A stretch of DNA of 64,000 nucleotides from Tenebrio molitor (taxonomy: Eukaryota; Arthropoda; Insecta; Coleoptera; Tenebrionidae), in contig NC_091046.1 in the NCBI RefSeq assembly GCF_963966145.1, forward strand, positions 10,540,001 through 10,604,000. Reading direction: 5' to 3'. This document shows, in pieces, positions 1 through 12,205 of this stretch. The stretch's first letter is position 1. Each line of letters starts with the position of its first letter. The translations under genes were made by a program, and so were the position numbers. The notes beneath the pieces were generated by a model, which was not told the DNA's origin, did not search any database, and saw only the letters and a list, made by a program, of their open reading frames with translations.

Positions 1-439
1 AATAAATCAACATAACGAAGTGTGGAAAGTCCGTAGCTGGGGTTCGACAGTGTTTGCAACAGAGGAGCGTCGCCATGACGACGCCAAACAGATACTCCAG
101 GAGGTGGGTTCCGGGCCCTGTAAGCTTTAAGCTTTGAGTTTACAATCAGCTCCGGAAACAACCGTCTGAGACGCCCGAAGTCAGCAATCACAGACTTGCT
201 TACAAAGGAGAATGCTTCCGGATTATATGATCGTGATTATTATATCATTTAGTTTCACACCAGCACCGTGAAATTTTACCTCTTTCAGTCGAACGTGAAG
301 TGGGTTGCGAAGTTATTAACGTTCAACATATCCACATGACGTTAATAAAACCAATCTGAATGATTTTCAACAGACAGAATCAAAAAGGGTCACTAGTAAA
401 ATCGACCTCGTAAATTTAATACAGTAATGTCCGTTTGCA
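1..439. other. Unassigned stretch at the left edge
   Basis: No gene or bounded repeat recognised. The first 180 bases are GC-richer; the rest is AT-rich. Confidence 0.3.
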
Positions 440-765
440 TCGCATCTTAAGTAGCTTTAAAAATGATAATAGGGGTTGCTTTTTGTGGGTGTCAAGCGGC
501 GAAGGTGACGATATACTCAAAGGATGAAATAGGGCTGAAGCGGCGAAGGTGAGGGTATTTCCAACTCGAAAAAACTGTCTTTTTTTCTTAACAGGGTTGA
601 AAATGGTAGTAGGGGTTGGTTTTTGTAAAATTAAAGTAGACACTAATTTTCTTCTTGTTTTGAAGATCAAGTGTACAAAATTTCATCAAGATCGGAGTAA
701 AAGTGTAGATTTGCATACAAAATATACAAACAAACAGACATTCAGTTTTATATTAATATAGATGA
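440..765 (+). repeat. Probable RTE-like non-LTR retrotransposon 3' tail
   Basis: Two related modules carry AAGCGGCGAAGGTGA (487 and 540) and TAGGGGTTG followed by TTTTTGT (468 and 611). They are followed by ACAAAATTTCATCAAGATCG and a run of ATACAAACAAACAGAC. This arrangement is typical of RTE-type retrotransposon 3' UTRs in insects. No reverse transcriptase coding sequence is present, so this would be a 5'-truncated copy. The call rests on remembered family character only. Confidence 0.4.
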
Positions 766-2151
766 TCAAAAGATGAATTTTCTCCCCCAGAGAATGATTT
801 GGGTAACGCTTTCCCTTCTTCTTTGCTTCATTTTCCATTTTACTTAATTTCTTTAAATATGTTTCTTTCATTTCTTTATTTTTCCCTTACTTTCGTTGTC
901 GTCCAGCTAAGGATAATATAATTGGTTCTATATCTAGTTGTAATGAAATTATACTACTTATGTTCGAGATATCTTACAGAGAGACACGTTTTACCACCCT
1001 TGGTAAGGCTGCCACCCCACACATACAAACAAAAGTTCGGTCTCTTTTAAGAGGCAAAGAGGCGTTTTAACTCCTTATTTGTGTACGAGACCAATTATAA
1101 AGTCTCGATGTAAATACGAGTCGAGTCAAAGGCGGCTCCAAAATAAATTAATACAAACCTGATCATCGGAAATTGGCCCTTGGCTAGTTCCGTCTGCTAC
1201 TTGGCCATAGCCGTCACCGGTAATTTATATGGCTTTGCATTTCATTATGGGGAATTAACCCCCCTGTCACTCATTATAGTGTACCAATTGAATCGTTAGG
1301 GTGTAATATGGTAGAATGTTGTGGTGGTTCGTTAATATGGGCGAATGGGCCGTTATGTGCGGTAGATTACTCAAAGACTGGCGGTATGATTTAAGTGCCA
1401 CGATATTTATATCCGTGCCTTATTTATTTCGTATATTGTTTTTATTTATTTTAATGAGTCTGCAGCCACCGATCGTTTTAATTGTTATTGTTTATTCTCT
1501 GGCATAGAACGGTGGCTAAGTTGATGATATTACTTAACGAGTAAATTTACCCTTAAGCACGAACAAATTAATACAAAGTCAGTCGGGAGCATGTTTATGT
1601 AATGTAATACACAATTTATATCGGAGATTGCTCGGAGCGTCTTTTGCCGCTCCTTGTAGGGAGCTCTTACTCGTGAACTGATTTTTTGCGAAGAGTAGAA
1701 CCTCAGACATAAAAATGTGTCAGCAGAACGGCCATAAATTATTTTTATGTAAATAAATCAACTACTCTGATACCACCACTTTTTTCTTTTCTAATTTTTA
1801 TTAATTCTTTTCTCTGCTCCTAGTTGAATTTAAAAGAGTTCAAATATTTTTGGGTAGATTATTTGTTTTGATGTGTTGACGTGAATAATAACGTATACCG
1901 AGTACACTAAACAAATTAAAGTTAAAGTGTTTTCCTAATCAAATATGGAGATAGAGTGAGTTATCTTTGATCTTAGCAGCTCCAACAATAACACATTTGT
2001 TTTGCGTTAACATTTTTCTCTTTGAAATAAAATTTGTAGTACCGAATTTATTCTGTAGAAGTGTAGAAATTATTTCTCATTGGTGAAGGTGACGCAGGAC
2101 ATCTTTTCCACATCACCTGGAATCGTGGTTATTCCGTCTATTGCTTAAATA
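766..2151. other. Unassigned stretch
   Basis: No gene or bounded repeat recognised. 1000-1700 is moderately GC-rich and single-copy, 5' of the proposed Awh start. Confidence 0.3.
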
Positions 2152-2236
2152 CAGTCTGATTTTGAAGGTTGTGGAGATATTTTAACCTGAGGTAGTACGT
2201 GTTAAAAGAATGCAAAATAACCCAACTTACTTTATA

Positions 2237-2563
2237 CCGGGTTATTCTAAATGATTGTAGTCGAAGTAGGCGTGAAAACTTAATGTAAAATTTATGGTTG
2301 CCGCTCCACATAAAAAAATCATCAAAATGATGTGTTAAATTGGGCGTAAAACAACTCAATATTTTTAAAATTGATTGTAGAACAACTCAATATTTCTGGA
2401 TTCAATCGTTAATTTAACAAAAATAAATAAAATCCTCAACACCGCACTTTTCACCTAAAAAATGACAGTGACAGCGACACAACTGACAGTTCACATGAAA
2501 GCGGCAAAAACGTAATAACATGGGCATGGCCTACTTCGACTACAATCATTTAGAATAACCCTG
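2237..2563. mobile_element. MITE family A, copy 1
   Basis: 327-bp element flanked by TA. The left end is CCGGGTTATTCTAAATGATT and the right end is its complement ending AATAACCCTG; the shared TIR of about 35 bp continues into GTAGTCGAAGTAGGC. It is inserted in the DUF4817 transposon. Other copies are at 15947 (partial) and 61681. Confidence 0.85.
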
Positions 2564-2792
2564 TACAAATGTTAATGGTTTACAAGAAAATCAAAAGAAT
2601 CACTTTGTTTGCGAAACGCTGAAAATTTTCAAATTTGGCGGGCAGTTTTAACGAACGACCAACCTAAAATGTCAAGTTTTTCTGTCATTCGAGGTTATGT
2701 TTGATTTTTATCGTTACAGTTTTTTGAGCTTCAAAGGCCTAAACAACAAAGTGAAAGGACTGTAATTGTGAGTAAAAGTATAAAATGAAACA

Positions 2793-3254
2793 TCAACGAA
2801 GTTGGTCAAAATGCATGCCATCCTTTACAATGCAAGCTTCAGTACGACGTGTCCAAGAGAGCCGAAATCGATTCAGAGTGCCTCTGTTTTCACGAACTTC
2901 CTGAGCGGGGTTTTGAGTGTAATGAGGCGGAGATAAAACATAGGGATCTACGAGGTGATTTTCAACAATCCCAACCCACACGTTAATTAAAATGACTGCT
3001 GAAAGTGACGCTCTTGGATTTCGTGAGGAATGTTCTCTTCTGCAACTAAAATGCGATCTTCTCGTTGGCAGCCAAGATCACGCTTATTTATTTCAAAACG
3101 CCCGAAATCGCGAAGATGCTGTGCAAAGTTTACAAAGGTTCGAAGTATCGAAGTATCCTTTGAGGCAACTTTTCACCGTAATTTGCCGTGCTAGCTCTGA
3201 ATCTAGCCATAGATCAAAGACTATATCAGTTTTCTCCAGGTTGGTGAAAGACAT
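2793..3254 (-). pseudogene. Decayed Tc1/mariner-superfamily transposase (DUF4817 type)
   Basis: Reading the minus strand from the ATG at 3254 gives MSFTNLEKTDIVFDLWLD, matching the M-x-F-T-N-x-E-K-x-D start of the insect transposase family with an N-terminal DUF4817 helix-turn-helix. After a frame change comes RTFVNFAQHLRDFGRFE, matching the F-x-R-L-R-x-T-G-x-F-E segment. The frame then runs NVWVGIVENHLVDPYVL, the mid-domain motif usually followed by LPPRLTG, and jumps to RLSWTRRTEACIVKDGMHF, the C-terminal R-x-C-I-x-x-x-G-x-HF signature. The stretch with the second Asp and the Glu of the DDE triad is missing, so this is an internally deleted, frameshifted copy. It is inside its own TIRs. Confidence 0.75.
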
Positions 3255-3625
3255 TTGTGATTTAAATTGAGGTTAACACTGATGTTCTTGACAAAATGAC
3301 TTAATTTTGAATTAAATGCCAACAAAAAAAAGTCTACTATGATTTATTTTTGACCCATTTTCCCATAAAATTCAGTGGCTCCCAAACTTTTTTTTTAACT
3401 TTGAGCCCCTTTTTCTCGACAAATATCAACATTTGTGTAAGGCATCATTGGCTTTAATTGTTACATATTGTGGGGTTCAATTACAGGTTAAAATATCTGC
3501 ACAATCTTCAAAGTCACTCTGTATAATCATTATAATCATATATTTTTCAACTGCATTTGTTATTTAGATCTAACATGCATTATTTGTTCATTTACCACTA
3601 CAGGTAAAAAACAAAACCTGTGGTA

Positions 3626-3990
3626 CTATGCCGGCCAAAAAATTTTGGCCGTCATTGTCTGTCAATTAAAAAAAAAAATGTGTAATCCGTACTTTATTGT
3701 CATCATGATTATCGTCTTGATTATGAACGTTATTTTTTGGGTGCTAAATTTCAAAACTCAAAATTATTTTGTCATTTCTACTACACAGAACGTTTACCTC
3801 AGGTTATCTATGTATGATTGCTCTAATTTTGTTTATTCATGCCGGAGTTTTGGAATACCTGAGCTTCAAACAGTTTCAATTGATTGTCAAAATGACAAGA
3901 TTCGAAAGTGGGGTTACGACTCCTAAAGGTTTATTTACACACTACTTGAATGTCAAGAAAGTAACGGCCAAAATTTTTTGGCCGCCATAG
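3626..3990. mobile_element. TIR element with GGCCAAAAAATTTTGGCC termini
   Basis: 365 bp between TA dinucleotides. The ends read CTATGCCGGCCAAAAAATTT and, on the other strand, CTATGGCGGCCAAAAAATTT. The TIR contains a GGCCAAAAAATTTTGGCC palindrome. Non-coding MITE; single copy in the window. Confidence 0.8.
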
Positions 3991-4149
3991 TATGAGTTGT
4001 AAAACGGGAAAATTATCAACAAAGAATCTCTTTGATATAATAATGATACCTTTTTTATCTGTTTATTTAAATTTTAATTTTGTTGATAATTTCGTTATGA
4101 TTCAGAGATTAAATAAATGTCAAAAGAGTAGAAACATGTTGGTTTTCGA

Positions 4150-4345
4150 CTAAAAAATTTCGTGTATAGGAGGTCTGCCGGAAAAGTTGTAGCTTCCACT
4201 TTTTGGTATAAAGATGTGGCAATTTTCACCGATTGAGGAAAATTGAGGAAACACCTCGTGGAAAACTTTTTAAAATTGAGTTGTTGCAATGAAGTTGCTT
4301 GTTGTTCTACAAAAGTTCATTGAAATCAGTTTGTTATCTATTTTC
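4150..4345 (+). repeat. Short mariner-like transposase fragment
   Basis: Aligns by eye with 29225-29410 inside the mariner relic: both share GGAAACACCTCGTGGAAAAC-like sequence and then LLVVLQKFIEIS versus LVVALQKYNEIG in translation. No TIRs are visible, and the HPAYSPDLAP block is absent here. Confidence 0.5.
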
Positions 4346-4639
4346 TGAACTCGGAAAACTCATAAGGATGCAAATCTACTTAGAAAGAGATGGTGATTGA
4401 TGCTGTAGAAACCTAGGTTGCAGACCAAGAAATCGAATTTTGTCTAAGGGTTTGATTTACTTTATAAACGTTGTGTTAAGTACATAGAGTTGATTGGTGA
4501 CTGTGTGGAGTTAAATTAGTAAATTTATCATTAAGAGTAGAAATTAGTCTTTTTGTGCTAAGCCCAGAGATTGAACACCGAGACGAAGTCGAGGCAGTCT
4601 GAGTTCTTTTGTTGCAATATTATCAGTACTTGAAGGTGC

Positions 4640-5037
4640 AATAATGGGTGATATTCATAAAAATTAGTATTTACTTATGAGCAAATACTTATAATAAGCA
4701 TTAGTATTTAGTTAAAAGTATCAGTTCAACGTAAAAGTATATATTTGAATCCACATTCATAAAGAGATGCTTGCCCTTATGAGCAGATACTTACATCATA
4801 TAAGTTCTTTGATTTTTTGGTATGACAAGCATAGTCTAGTTTAGTCAATTGACTTATAAGTCTAATGAATAGCAGACTTGTGATTTTATAAGGATATGCT
4901 TATTTTTGTGAGTAACTTCTCTATTTTAGTAGATATTTTTTGATTATCGACGGTAGTAGAGAGAAACTTATCCCTCTATGATTTTTAAGCGTATGCTAAT
5001 GCTAGCATCTCCTTAAATTCTGCAAAATATCACCCTA
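4640..5037. mobile_element. Possible short-TIR element
   Basis: The ends share only about 11 bases: GGGTGATATTC at the left and, complemented, GGGTGATATTT at the right. The interior is rich in TACTTATGAGCA-like words. Weak; the pairing could be chance. Confidence 0.3.
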
Positions 5038-5039
5038 TG

Positions 5040-6902
5040 TTAGTAAAGTCTACTAAAGTCGAAAGTTTATTTTTTAACGTTGAACGGCCATCTTGCCATT
5101 TTTGATTTTGACATCTATCATCCGTGCACATGAGCGACTCGTGTTACACCATAGTGGCACAGGTTGAATATTGGGTGTTAGTTCCAAATTCGTATTATTT
5201 TCTGACGGCGTCAAATAAAGCAAGCTAAATAGATGCAGCACAAAATGTAAATAACAAAATGACATTATTCACCGTAAATTATTGTTTGTTAATTTTGAAA
5301 TGTTACATGCAAAATATGATCCCCGTGTATTTCTGGCATTTGAATTTAAAATCAATGCAAACCGAATTACAAAAAATCATGTAAATTTTTTCCACGCACG
5401 AAATTATTAGGAATTCAGAAATATACATGACAAGAGTTAGGTCTTTTTCCGCGATATGATTTCAAATTGGAGCCACATACATATTTGCATGTTAAAAAAG
5501 TCTTGTGAATCGCATTTCCGGTTGCAGTAGCAGGGTAGAGGGTGAAAGAAAGCATCGCCGGCAGCGATGCTAATGTGATGAATTCAGTGATTGGCAACAA
5601 TACCGAACCGACCGCAGCGCTGCAGGACTCACGCGGGATGAATGCGAACTAGATAGCGGAAGTGTCGTGGGAGACGAGTACGTATGTGTGAGTTTGCCGT
5701 GACACGTGTATTTCACGTTAGTTTACTTACAGTGAGTGAACTGGAACAGATGAATTAACTGAATGGGAACATTTAAATCAACTGATTTGCTCGTTTCCAT
5801 AAATTTTTTATTTTGGTCTCAAATATCCTTTGTAAACATTTGAAACAAAAAAACAATCCGCTGAATTAAAAATTATTTCCAGGGGTAACAAACAAATATA
5901 AAAAATAATATTATGGCTCCTATGCGTTAGGTAGAATTTCATATTTAACAAAATGTAATTTTGTGATCTAGTCCTATGTAATGAATGAGCCATCTTACCC
6001 TAATGAATAACTCCTAAATATGAACTTAAATTCTGATTTATTTTCCTATACAGTGCATTACAAACATTGTATTTAATTTTACCAACAATTTTGTATGTCC
6101 AGATTTCTATTTATAATAAAGTGATCGTTAACCCAGTTGTTAAGCAGTAAAATTAATAACCGTCAAAGCAAATTTTAGTATCATTATTTATTTAAGTTTT
6201 TAGAGAATCTAATTTGAAAATTTCAATTATGACGGAATAACTAATTTATAGTAGGTTACCGTTATGATAATGTGGACTTCCCACGAAATAGGTTGGTGAT
6301 TGTTTTTAATTACTATTAATATATTTTTTGTTTAAAATTCTTGATTAAGCTATTATCAGAGATAATTATCGCTAATTTTGCACTGAAAATAAAATATTTA
6401 TCCATTTGGGAGAAATTGTACTCTCTGTGGGAATTTCAACTGAAATATGTATTTGTTTTAAACGAAACAATTTTACACCGTCACCAATTAGTAGACATTG
6501 TTGGCTGATTATGAAACGTGAAACGATGAGAATAACAATTGTTATTAATCGATTAAGCATAATCACTAATCAGAAATAATAACCAGACAAGCTCGTAATT
6601 TTGTTTAAAAATTATTGTTAATTTAGAGAGTTGCATTTGTGTTTGTTAATTTCATGTGACTAAATATAGTTGAATCGTTCGTTATAAACATAACAATATA
6701 GTCACAGCACAATTAAAAATATTTCAACAAAGGAAAGTATTTTTTGATAATATTATTTTAGATTATTTATCGATTTTATCACAGTTAAGGAATTTATAAA
6801 AGATTTTGCTTATTTGCTTATTAAAATAAATTATAAAATACTTACAATATCTATTAGTACATTTAAGTAAGTACATAACATTTTTTTTATAATACAAAAA
6901 TT
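5040..6902. other. Unassigned; GC-richer core at 5400-5720
   Basis: 5400-5720 is single-copy and GC-richer (for example GGGTAGAGGGTGAAAG and CACGCGGGATGAATGCG), a candidate regulatory block upstream of the proposed Awh start. The rest is AT-rich with nothing recognised. Confidence 0.3.
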
Positions 6903-7612
6903 TCCGATAATAATGCGGAATCTTGAAAAGTGCGCCGAATGCATAATTCCGACAAAGCTATTAAAGAGAAACATCTTTATACCACATTAATAAATTTATA
7001 TGCATCATAGTTTTAAGAGGGCATGTGAAAATACAGTCCCAAAGATTTAAAAAAAATCTGGCAGCATCTGTCAAGAGGGGATTTTAATTGTTAAGGTTAA
7101 AAAAAAATTTAAGACATACATATTTGGGTTGGTTTAACAATGAGTTTGACATAATATGTAAATTAATAATTAAAAACATTTTTTTACATTTTTGTAACAT
7201 TGTTGAATCTGCGAAATCAGTCATCTACAATAAGTATCAGGAGAGTATTCTCCGCTGCATTTTTTTATTTTTGACTTTTAAGTCAATGAGTGTAACTTTG
7301 TAGTTTGAGACAGGTTTTGGGGTTGTATGAAGGCAAACAAAATACGACAAAACAATACAACAAAAATAATAAAAAAATGTATGTATGTACATACCTCATT
7401 GTATAGACAGTAAATTCACTAAAGCAAAATATTTGCTTCTTTGTGAAGGCTTCAATTAAATTATTTATTAAAAAAAGAAGTAATTTTTAACAGCTTTATT
7501 TAACAATAAATTGCTTTTGATTTTTATACTTATATTAGCAGATTTTGGAATTTAATTTACTGTATTTCCGACAAAATTATTAAAGAGACACATCTTTAAT
7601 ACCATCTTAATT
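6903..7612 (+). repeat. Direct-repeat pair and dispersed short repeat
   Basis: TTCCGACAAAGCTATTAAAG (6948) recurs as TTCCGACAAAATTATTAAAG (7566), followed in both by AGA-ACATCTTTA-TACCA, about 620 bp apart in the same orientation. The word just before the first unit, GCGGAATC-TGAAAAGTGC-CCGAATGC (6915-6942), recurs at 44269-44299. This suggests a decayed dispersed repeat, possibly with duplicated ends. Family not identified. Confidence 0.45.
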
Positions 7613-8740
7613 AATCATAAGAAATATCAAACGCCAAAAAGGACATGGAAAAAAATCACTTGATGGAAATTATATTTTAATTTCAGTTATCTACAGGTAC
7701 ACCAAATTAAATAGTTGTGAATGGGCCTAATAAAATCAGGTATAGCCCCAAGGGCTTCAAGGCTAAAAATTAAATATTCTAATTCAAATATGTATAAACA
7801 TTTTATCCATTGTAGATATTTGAAGCAAAACTCTTTTCATTTCATTTTTTGATATTTATATTTTAATAAAATTTGAGGACGTGGTGTTTTATCCACGACC
7901 GCACGCTTTGTGTCACTCAAGTATCTAATCTGCCTTTTGACATATTGTCTTTGGAGAACCCTATTCAGTGTCGGAGCTTTCTCACATTGTGCTGACGTGT
8001 GTCGCATGAATTTCGCCTTGTTAAACACACTGTATACGCTTAGTGGGAGGCAAGTGCAACAGTGTAATGCACAGTAATCGACTATCAAGCATGCAATAAA
8101 TCAAGTGTAAAGTAAATACTATGGGGTTTATTAATTCATAGTTAATGTAACATTTCCTGAAGGCGCGTGTCGCTTTCGGTTGAATAATCTTCTCACATAG
8201 ATCGAGGTTCCTGATTTTCTGTATAATGGAGCGTGGCTGGGTTGTGAATTTACCTTGACCACTGTCACATTATTGTTTTTTTGTCGGGTTGATAACGACA
8301 TTTCCTAATAAATCTGCTGACTACGTGAAAACATAAAAATCGTACATCAGTTTGGGCGCACAAAAGAATTTTAACAGTCAAAGGAAGGTTTCCATTCATG
8401 TTTTGAGCGAGCTTTGTAGTCTTAAAGTTGTTTGTATTGGAGACGATTCGTTCCGCCGCTGACTATATCATGTCACACTGAGCTGGTTTTATCTTAAAAA
8501 AAAAAAATTATAAATGGCTGAGCAATATTTAATTCTGTCTCCGTAAATGGTTACTATTGCTGAAAAAAAAAGAATGCACAAATATCTATACCTTTGATGT
8601 GCTTTTTCACTTTCGTTGCTTGTTGCTAAAAATCGAAAATTATTCATAATTGTGCAAAATTAGTGTTCTGTGAGAAGAAATCGTTATTTATCAATCTTTC
8701 AAATTATAGTGGGGGTAAAATGGAAAGCATCATTATTATA
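7613..8740. other. Unassigned stretch
   Basis: Nothing recognised. 7860-8090 and 8160-8260 are somewhat GC-richer. An 83-codon open frame on the minus strand at 7837-8088 matches nothing I know. Confidence 0.25.
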
Positions 8741-9214
8741 CAGAATATTTTACGAGTGATAATAATGAGCCCGACGGAATTGAAAATGCAACCCACAATA
8801 CATTTGCAAAGTTAACGCGGAGATTTTTTTATTTTAAAAGCATCAAACACAGTTAGCTGCACAGCTTCGTAAATCTTGACATAAACGTCATTCGCTTGGT
8901 TAAATGAAATTGTGAAAAAACGAAGAGTTTGTGGGAAAATGTTTATTGTCTGCATAAACGCGCAACGGCAGAAGCATTTTATTACATTCGCCATAAATCA
9001 GCATCATGTCTGTTTTCTCATCATTCGAATACATTTTAATCGTCGTATTTTAACTTTTTCGTACCTAAATGTCAGTTGTGACAAATAAAATTATTGGAAG
9101 CAAAGCCGTCATGGATTCAATACCATATTTAAAATAGTCGCGTTAACTTTGGGAATGTATTGTGGGTTGCATTTTCAATTCCACGGAGCTCATTATCACT
9201 CCTGAAATACCCTG
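8741..9214. mobile_element. TIR element, about 80-bp imperfect TIRs
   Basis: 474 bp flanked by TA. Ends CAGAATATTTTACGAGTGAT and, complemented, CAGGGTATTTCAGGAGTGAT. The inverted arms continue through GAATTGAAAATGCAACCCAC and AAAGTTAACGCG. No coding sequence. It directly abuts a family B MITE at 9218. Confidence 0.85.
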
Positions 9215-9217
9215 TAA

Positions 9218-9391
9218 AGGGTGTTTTTTTAAATTTGGCGTCGAAGTAAGCGTTGGAGAGTCGATTGAGATCGCACCACTCGTGTAAAAGCGTAAGATTT
9301 AAACAGCTGATCGTGATCCGTAACGTGCATAGTGCGTTCACAATCGACAGTTCAATGCCTACTTCGACGCCAAATTTAAAAAAAACACCCG
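9218..9391. mobile_element. MITE family B, copy 1
   Basis: 174 bp. Ends match TTTTTTAAATTTGGCGTCGA at the left and, complemented, at the right; inside lie GAGTCGATTGAGATCGCACC and, on the opposite arm, TGCGTTCACAATCGAC. Other copies are at 27863, 40470, 45524 and 53998. Confidence 0.85.
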
Positions 9392-10094
9392 TTATGTATT
9401 ACTTTGGCACTTTTCTCATGTCTACAAAATATTTGCCTGATTAGTATCATTTCCAATATTTTGAGGAATCGTAAAACACAATTTGAAGAGTAATTACTAA
9501 TAAAGACATAATTATTAACTACAAGCTACAGATTATCATCTACATTTTGTTAAGTGGAGTTTATAAGAAGTCTGAAAGATCAGCTCAAGATACGTAATAT
9601 TATAGTCTATCTCCATAATTTTCTAATTCTCATAAAATCAATTTTCATCTTCTTGTTATGATGTTGCCCCCGTTGAGAACGTCTGTTTTGAAGTCAGTTT
9701 ATTCTTCTTGAACCATCTTTGCCAATTTGTCTCAGCTCAAAAGCATCGACTTAAAGGAACTGATATACGTGATAAGTTATTATAATAAATCAGAAATACA
9801 TTTTATTATGCGGCCAAGGCTTATTAAGAATTTATTAATGAATGAATTATTCCTGCTGCTGTCTTATAAATCTTAACGCTGATAAGTAATTATAAAATTG
9901 ATATATTACAAAAATGTACTTACACCACTTAACTTGCGGGTATTATCAAACATAATTTATATCTCTCAACAGAGTTTAATTTTTTATTTAAAAAAGAAAT
10001 TAACAACGAAAAAGTAATTTAATTCGAACAGTTAAGGTCGGATAAATTTATTAGTTATTTTATAAATTACAAATAAACAAAAATTAAAGTAAAG
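9392..10094. other. Unassigned AT-rich stretch
   Basis: No gene or bounded repeat recognised. Confidence 0.3.
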
Positions 10095-10271
10095 AGCGAT
10101 CAAATTAATTTGTAATCGAGTTATCCATGAATTCGAAATCGTATGTCGTTACTTGACCTCCACGCTCCTATAAACTCAGCTTGAAACACAGGTTAGATTT
10201 CGACATATCAATCGCAAAAGACATACGGATTCAAATCCGTGGATGACTCGATTACAAATTAATTTGATCGC
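10095..10271. mobile_element. Short MITE with 55-bp TIRs
   Basis: About 177 bp. Left GCGATCAAATTAATTTGTAA; the right end is its complement, TTACAAATTAATTTGATCGC. Arms continue through TCGAGT-ATCCA-GAATT. Nearly the whole element can fold back. Confidence 0.85.
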
Positions 10272-10975
10272 GTTACACTAGAACTTTTTTGAAAAATTGA
10301 CATAACTACGACGTTTTGCTGTCCTAGTTTTTCATGAATTCGATAGTATGTGTTGCAAGTGTAGAAAGTTTTTTACAATACTTTTATTATACCGTAATAA
10401 ATGATCGCTATTAAATTTTTCAGGTTCCACATGCATACATTCTGCAGCATTTGAAACTCTGATAAGAAATTTATTGACATCGCAAATCGCAATTAACAGC
10501 TTTACAGTTTGATCGTTTCACTAAATTCTATGTTTTTATTTTTCTTGTAATAAGTATATCTCTAGACTGGGTGTTTCCAGGATGTATTTCATACTTTAGT
10601 GTTTATTCTGTAGCAAGTCATTTGATTTGAATAAAAAACTTTTTAATTTTAAAAAATCTGGGTTTAATAGTAGTAATATATACCTACCTGATTTCTTATA
10701 GTTGAAATTTAATATTTTCAAATTCAACTTGAGCATTAAGACAATTTAAACAGGAAGAAAAACGAAACTATGAGATTTTTTATTGATGATGAAAATTGTT
10801 GGTTGAATTTTGAAAATTTGAATGTAATATTATTATTATTATTACTAGATATGATGTGTCGTATAATTCATTATGATTACTATTTACATACCTATTATAA
10901 TTATACCGGGTGATTTTTTCAATTTCACATCTGGCTGGCTGGCTTAAGACCCGAATGTTATACGAGTATAATGTA
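10272..10975. other. Unassigned AT-rich stretch
   Basis: Nothing recognised beyond a stray ACCGGGTGATTTTTTC (10905) that resembles a MITE end without a partner. Confidence 0.3.
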
Positions 10976-11345
10976 TCTGTCACAATAGTGTTAATGGTAA
11001 TGTTAATGTTAGTATTAGCCAGAATGTTAATCTTCAGAACATTGGTGAAACGTTCAACCGTTCACAATAATGGTAAGTAATGGTGATGTTAATGTTAGAA
11101 ACGATGTTAAGAGATCCAGAAAATGTCTGGTTCTTTAACATCTTCGTTAACATCTACCAATCACCATCGAGAATTTCACGCACGCGCAGGCGCAGTGACA
11201 GTTCACACCACGTTGACAGCTGTAAGAGTAACATTCCGTTAACATTATTGTGAACACTGGACTACTAACATCACCATTGCCATCTCCACTAACATTAGTG
11301 GTAATGGTATAACATTACCACTAACATTAACACTATTGTGACAGA
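10976..11345. mobile_element. TIR element built of AATGTTA motifs
   Basis: 370 bp. Ends TCTGTCACAATAGTGTTAAT and, complemented, TCTGTCACAATAGTGTTAAT. The left half is studded with GTTAATGTTA/GGTAATGTTA words and the right half with their complements, so the element folds at several registers. The centre is GC-richer (CACGCACGCGCAGGCGCAGTG). Confidence 0.85.
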
Positions 11346-11939
11346 CCCATAACGAAGTATCGTGGAGTACGTGGAGTATCTAATTATTTAACATTTTTTT
11401 GTAGTTGTCATCTTTTTATTTACTTTCTTTATTTCATACATTTCAGACAGAGAAAACTAAAGAAAATGAAAAAAAAAACCATCAGTTGATATTTAACTCG
11501 AAATTCCTTCATCTTTCTTCACCTTCATCTAAAGAAATTATTTTCACAAAAATGAAAATCAAAATGTTCATGTTTACATATTTGCTAAAGCGTTGCTATG
11601 ATTTTTAGTCAGATCAAAATGTGACGACTTTAAAATATTCTGAGCGGCCATAAAAATTTGTAGGTAACATGTGGGATACTATATTACTATGGCACTTATG
11701 TGATTACTGATTATACAAACTTGGCCTGCGGCCTCGTTGTGCAAACTTCACATGCAATAGATAATAATGTACCTATAGTGCATACCATACCTGTATGTTC
11801 AACTAACTACTAAACTGCTAAAGTATTAGCTAGGTATAAGACATTTTTAATGAAGGTGTTGTCAAACTCGTAGCTTTCGTTGGTATACTTTCATTCGGCT
11901 GATGTGAGGGCAAATAGTGCAATTTGATGCTAGTACATA
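11346..11939. other. Unassigned stretch
   Basis: No gene or bounded repeat recognised. Confidence 0.3.
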
Positions 11940-12205
11940 CAGAGTGATCACAAAAAAAAAACGCCCCAGCTTATATCTTTCTTTTTTGAAATCCGATTTC
12001 AAGGAGCGATATCATCAAATTAAAGGGTTCAAAACGTACTATAAAGTGGATATAAAATGTTGTCCTTAGCAACCCCTACCTTGCAAGGGTCAAGGGTCAA
12101 CTTTATTTTTTTAAATGACAACATATGATTATTTTGTGGTACAGTTAGATTCATTATGCTTTTCTGAGTTCAAAAATATAGCACACCCTGTAATTTAAAT
12201 TTTCG

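Larger units (their letters stand above)
2152..3521 (-). mobile_element. TIR transposon with decayed DUF4817-type transposase
   Basis: Terminal inverted repeats of about 45 bp with mismatches. The left end runs CAGTCTGATTTTGAAGG; the right end, reverse-complemented, runs CAGAGTGACTTTGAAGA. Both continue into AGATATTTTAACCTG. TA lies outside each end (2150-2151 and 3522-3523), as in Tc1/mariner-superfamily insertions. The minus strand inside carries the transposase relic annotated separately, and a family A MITE (2237-2563) has inserted near the left end. A solo end of the same family is at 62300-62380. Confidence 0.8.

Noticed and set aside
11852..11857. Alternative ATGAAG followed by GT as Awh start exon
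   Set aside because: The donor reads GTGTTG, a poor match, and the surrounding sequence is AT-rich without a promoter-like block.
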